A model generated the notes under the pieces. It saw only the letters and a program-made list of their open reading frames with translations, was not told where the DNA came from and ran no database searches. A stretch of 64,000 bases of DNA from positions 1 to 64,000 of the forward strand of contig NZ_KB849287.1 in NCBI RefSeq assembly GCF_000368145.1. The letters run 5' to 3'. Made by a program: the position numbers and the translations under genes. Below are positions 61,087 through 64,000 of this stretch, piece after piece. Source of the stretch: Acinetobacter guillouiae CIP 63.46. Its GTDB lineage: Bacteria; Pseudomonadota; Gammaproteobacteria; Pseudomonadales; Moraxellaceae. Positions within the stretch are counted from its first letter, which is position 1. Every line of letters starts with the position of its first letter.

Positions 61087-62364
61087 TTACACTTGAGCAA
61101 GTGCTTGTTCTAAGTCTGCAATCAAGTCATCAATATGTTCAATCCCCACAGATAAACGCACCATATCAATACTTACGCCTGCTGCTTTTAGCTCTGTTTC
61201 ATTCAGTTGACGATGCGTGGTGGTTGCTGGATGACAGGCTAAACTTTTTGCATCGCCAATATTCACCAGACGCGTAAACAGCTGTAATGCATCGATAAAA
61301 CGGGTGCCACCTTCACGACCATCTTCAACACCAAAAGACAGAATTGCAGACGGTTTACCTTTGACGTACTTTTGTGCCAAAGCATGTTGTGGATGATCTT
61401 TTAAACCTGCGTAGTTGACCCATTTTACTTTTGGATGTGCCTGTAAATATTCAGCAACTTTTTGTGCATTTTCAGTATGGCGTTCCATACGCAAATTCAG
61501 TGTTTCTAAGCCTTGTAAAATTAAGAATACGCTGAGCGGGCTGATCGCTGCGCCTGTATTTCTTAATGGAACAACACGTGCACGGGCGATATATGCCGCA
61601 GCACCTAAAGCTTCTACATAGTTCACCCCGTGATAACTTGGATCGGGGGTATTTAAGACTTTGAAGCGCTCGGGATATTTGCCCCAAGGGAATTTACCAC
61701 TATCGACAATCGCACCACCAATTGAATTACCATGACCGCCAATATATTTAGTCAATGAATGCACCACGATATCTGCACCATGTTCAAAAGGTTTCAGTAG
61801 GGCAGGTGTTGCAACGGTATTATCCACAATCACGGGTACACCATATTCGTGTGCGATTTTAGCAATAGCATCTAGGTCAATAATATTACCCAGCGGATTG
61901 CCAATCGACTCAACGAAAACCAACTTGGTTTTTTCATCAATCAAGCCACGCAATGCTTCAGGATCTTGGTAATCAAAGAAACGCACTTCAATGCCTTGTT
62001 TTGGCAAAGTGTGAGCGAATAAATTATATGTTCCACCATAGAGTGTTGAAACCGATGCAATATTGTCACCCGCTTCTGCAATGGTCTGGATAGAATAGGT
62101 GATCGCAGACATACCCGAAGCCAATGCTAAAGCACCAATACCGCCTTCAAGCGCACTCAGACGTTGCTCAAGCACAGCGGTCGTTGGGTTCATGATCCGT
62201 GTATAAATATTACCCTGAACTTTCAGGTCAAATAGATCCGCACCATGTTGGGTATTATCAAAGGCATAAGAGGTGGTCTGATAAATTGGAACGGCGACCG
62301 CTTTAGTGGTTGCTTCTGGTTCATAGCCTGCATGTATGGCAAGAGTTTCGTCTTTATATGTCAT
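61087..62364 (-). CDS. metY: O-acetylhomoserine aminocarboxypropyltransferase/sulfhydrylase
   Basis: 425 aa PLP enzyme of the Cys/Met metabolism family. The cofactor Lys is Lys206 in VVHSLTKYIGGHGN, with the typical NIYTRIMNPTTAVLEQRL, LASGMSA and C-terminal SLACHPATTTHRQL, SVGIEHIDDLIADLEQAL. The long insert around residue 225 (KFPWGKYPERFKVLNTPDPSYHG) separates O-acetylhomoserine sulfhydrylases from MetB/MetC. It makes homocysteine directly from sulfide. Monocistronic. Confidence 0.92.
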   Translation of the reverse strand: MTYKDETLAIHAGYEPEATTKAVAVPIYQTTSYAFDNTQHGADLFDLKVQGNIYTRIMNPTTAVLEQRLSALEGGIGALALASGMSAITYSIQTIAEAGDNIASVSTLYGGTYNLFAHTLPKQGIEVRFFDYQDPEALRGLIDEKTKLVFVESIGNPLGNIIDLDAIAKIAHEYGVPVIVDNTVATPALLKPFEHGADIVVHSLTKYIGGHGNSIGGAIVDSGKFPWGKYPERFKVLNTPDPSYHGVNYVEALGAAAYIARARVVPLRNTGAAISPLSVFLILQGLETLNLRMERHTENAQKVAEYLQAHPKVKWVNYAGLKDHPQHALAQKYVKGKPSAILSFGVEDGREGGTRFIDALQLFTRLVNIGDAKSLACHPATTTHRQLNETELKAAGVSIDMVRLSVGIEHIDDLIADLEQALAQV

Positions 62365-62605
62365 GTTCTTCCGTCAACTTTTTATTAAATTTCAATAGAG
62401 TGTAACAAATAAATATATGAAGTAAACAAGGGTTTATATATTTTAAAATCATAAAAACAGATAAAGCCAACAATGCAGCCTGAGATAAATTGAGTATCAA
62501 TGAGGAAAAATAGACCGAATATCGCTGAGTTTGTGAGCTGTCATTGTGGTGTCATTTGCTGAAACTAGCATAACAAATTCCATAAATTCAGTTATTAAAA
62601 ACACA

Positions 62606-64000
62606 ATGAAAAAAGCAGCAATAAATAAACTGACCCGCCATAAAAGCACTTTAACTTTAGTCCTCTGTAGTTTACTGGGTTTGACCGCATGTTCTGATGA
62701 TGATCAAGATTCAACAACACAGAAGACCTTAACCCAAAATATAACATTGGCATTTGGTGATGAAGCCTGTGTAATGGGGGGAACACGTATGCAGAGCGGT
62801 TTAGACCGCAATGGTAATGGCAAACTTGAAGCCAGTGAAATCACTAAAACCGAAAACAGTTGTAAGCCCAATTTGTTTGCACAAGGTGTAGCATTGCCAT
62901 TTAACGTACTGGGACGTTACTCTGCGAATGGTACGACCATTGATAGCTCGTTTGATATTCGTCAGGGTGGTTTTGGTTCTGATGTTGCTGCACATCCAAG
63001 TAATAAAAAGCAATTCTATGCATTGACCGATCGGGGGCCAAATGCAGACTTTACTGATAAATTATATGGTGCTGGTAAGGTTTTCGCCATTCCAGACTAT
63101 GTGCCGAAAATTGGTTTATTTGAAGTTCAAGACAATGGTACTGTGAAATTAATTAAAACCATCAATTTAAAAGATCGCGATGGAAAAGACATCACAGGAC
63201 TACCCAACACTTCTGCTTTAGGCGGCACAGGGGAAACACCGTATGATGTCAATGGAAAAGTGATTACTGTAGATCCAACTAAGCCTTACGATGTGGTGAG
63301 TAATCCAATTCGATTGGATGATTATGGCTTGGATAGTGAAGGGCTCACTGCACTTAACGATGGTACGTTCTGGGTCAGCGATGAATATGGACCGCATATT
63401 GTGCATTATGATGCCAATGGTGAAGAAATAGGGCGTATCAATCCATTTAAGGCTGATAAACGCAACAATTGGACTTTGCCCAATGAGTTTAGCTATCGCC
63501 GTGCCAATCGAGGGATGGAAGGCTTAACCATTAGCCCAGACCAAAAAACTTTGGTTGGGATTATGCAATCGACCATGAGTTTACCGAATAAAAATGTCAA
63601 TAAATCAACGTTGACGCGTATTGTGACGATTAATCTTGAAACAGGCAAAGTCGCACAATATTTATATCAGCAAGAGATAGCTGAAAATTCAAACTCTGCC
63701 ATTATTGCCCTCAGTGCAACACAATTTCTGGTTTTAGAACGAGATGGATTGTTTTATAAAGATACGCCAAATGTGATGAAAAATGTCTATCGTATTGATT
63801 TAAGCAAAGCCACCAATTTAGAAGATATTCAAACACAAAATGATGTCAAACAAGATGAAAAGCTCGGTTTAACCATTGCGGGCAAGACCTTAGAAGAATA
63901 CCAATTGGATAAAGGCTGGGACGGTTTAAAAGCATTTAATATTGTTCCAGCACCTAAAACATTGGTACTGGATATGGGGAAAGCGGTTAAATATCCACAT
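62606..64000 (+). CDS. Esterase-like/phytase-family lipoprotein with EF-hand-like motif, 3' truncated by window
   Basis: First 465 codons, running off the window in frame. Lipobox GLTACSDDD, then a segment of about 50 residues with two cysteines (EACVMG, ENSCKP) bracketing a calcium-loop-like DRNGNGKLEASEI, and a PF13449-type propeller: RQGGFGSDVAAHPSN, ALTDRGPNADFTD, YGLDSEGLTALNDGTFWVSDEYGPHIVHYDANG and RGMEGLTISPDQ. It is longer than, and similar in key blocks to, the protein at 2384. It is presumably exported; its substrate is unknown. Confidence 0.82.
   Translation, partial: MKKAAINKLTRHKSTLTLVLCSLLGLTACSDDDQDSTTQKTLTQNITLAFGDEACVMGGTRMQSGLDRNGNGKLEASEITKTENSCKPNLFAQGVALPFNVLGRYSANGTTIDSSFDIRQGGFGSDVAAHPSNKKQFYALTDRGPNADFTDKLYGAGKVFAIPDYVPKIGLFEVQDNGTVKLIKTINLKDRDGKDITGLPNTSALGGTGETPYDVNGKVITVDPTKPYDVVSNPIRLDDYGLDSEGLTALNDGTFWVSDEYGPHIVHYDANGEEIGRINPFKADKRNNWTLPNEFSYRRANRGMEGLTISPDQKTLVGIMQSTMSLPNKNVNKSTLTRIVTINLETGKVAQYLYQQEIAENSNSAIIALSATQFLVLERDGLFYKDTPNVMKNVYRIDLSKATNLEDIQTQNDVKQDEKLGLTIAGKTLEEYQLDKGWDGLKAFNIVPAPKTLVLDMGKAVKYPH

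Overview
The window is chromosomal DNA from an Acinetobacter species. It is AT-rich and carries a dense set of Acinetobacter-type genes: an Omp33-36 porin, OprD/OccAB1, comM, aamA-type adenine methylase, and a class D beta-lactamase whose sequence resembles, from memory, the intrinsic OXA-228 group of the A. bereziniae/A. guillouiae lineage. That species guess is an inference. No insertion sequences, prophage genes, CRISPR arrays or tRNA genes were recognised.

Layout. 1-480: the 3' end of a 5S rRNA and its terminator, then a candidate minus-strand small RNA (about 166-288) with four AGGA-bearing hairpins and an upstream GacA-type box. 480-4482: PQQ-type sugar dehydrogenase, tautomerase, phytase-like lipoprotein, unknown protein. 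4924-10650: a divergent acetate module, CrbS/MxtR-like symporter-kinase versus yjcH-actP. 10869-14643: channel-like protein, BetT, Omp33-36. 14644-16369: a long regulatory intergenic region with sigma-54 and NtrC-like sites, then the OXA gene. 16656-24546: diguanylate cyclase, lipoprotein, uvrA, unknown secreted protein, glpM, LOG-family protein. 24920-30284: TerC/CBS protein, YchJ, TRIC-type channel, GNAT, NiaP-like transporter, small membrane protein. 30528-36199: parC, fadD, two small membrane proteins, ppa. 36302-39999: OprD and two TorF-type porins, the second with a sigma-54 promoter. 40065-44486: GNAT, comM, ubiK, glnK-amtB. 44631-48948: nrdR-ribD-methylase-ribE and dedA. 49208-51773: murD-ftsW. 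51835-57382 (minus): unknown, gluQ, dksA, cpdA, nudF, and thiC with its TPP riboswitch. 57705-64000: two paralogous lipoproteins, phoU with a Pho box, metY, and a second phytase-like lipoprotein cut by the window end.

How it fits together. Nitrogen control is suggested by glnK-amtB, a sigma-54 promoter in front of a TorF porin, and further sigma-54/NtrC-like sites in front of the OXA gene. Carbon control is suggested by the acetate-switch kinase beside actP and by the possible Gac/Rsm small RNA. Phosphate control is suggested by the Pho-box-like promoter of phoU. The strongest candidate for something undescribed is the RsmX/Y-like RNA at 166-288.
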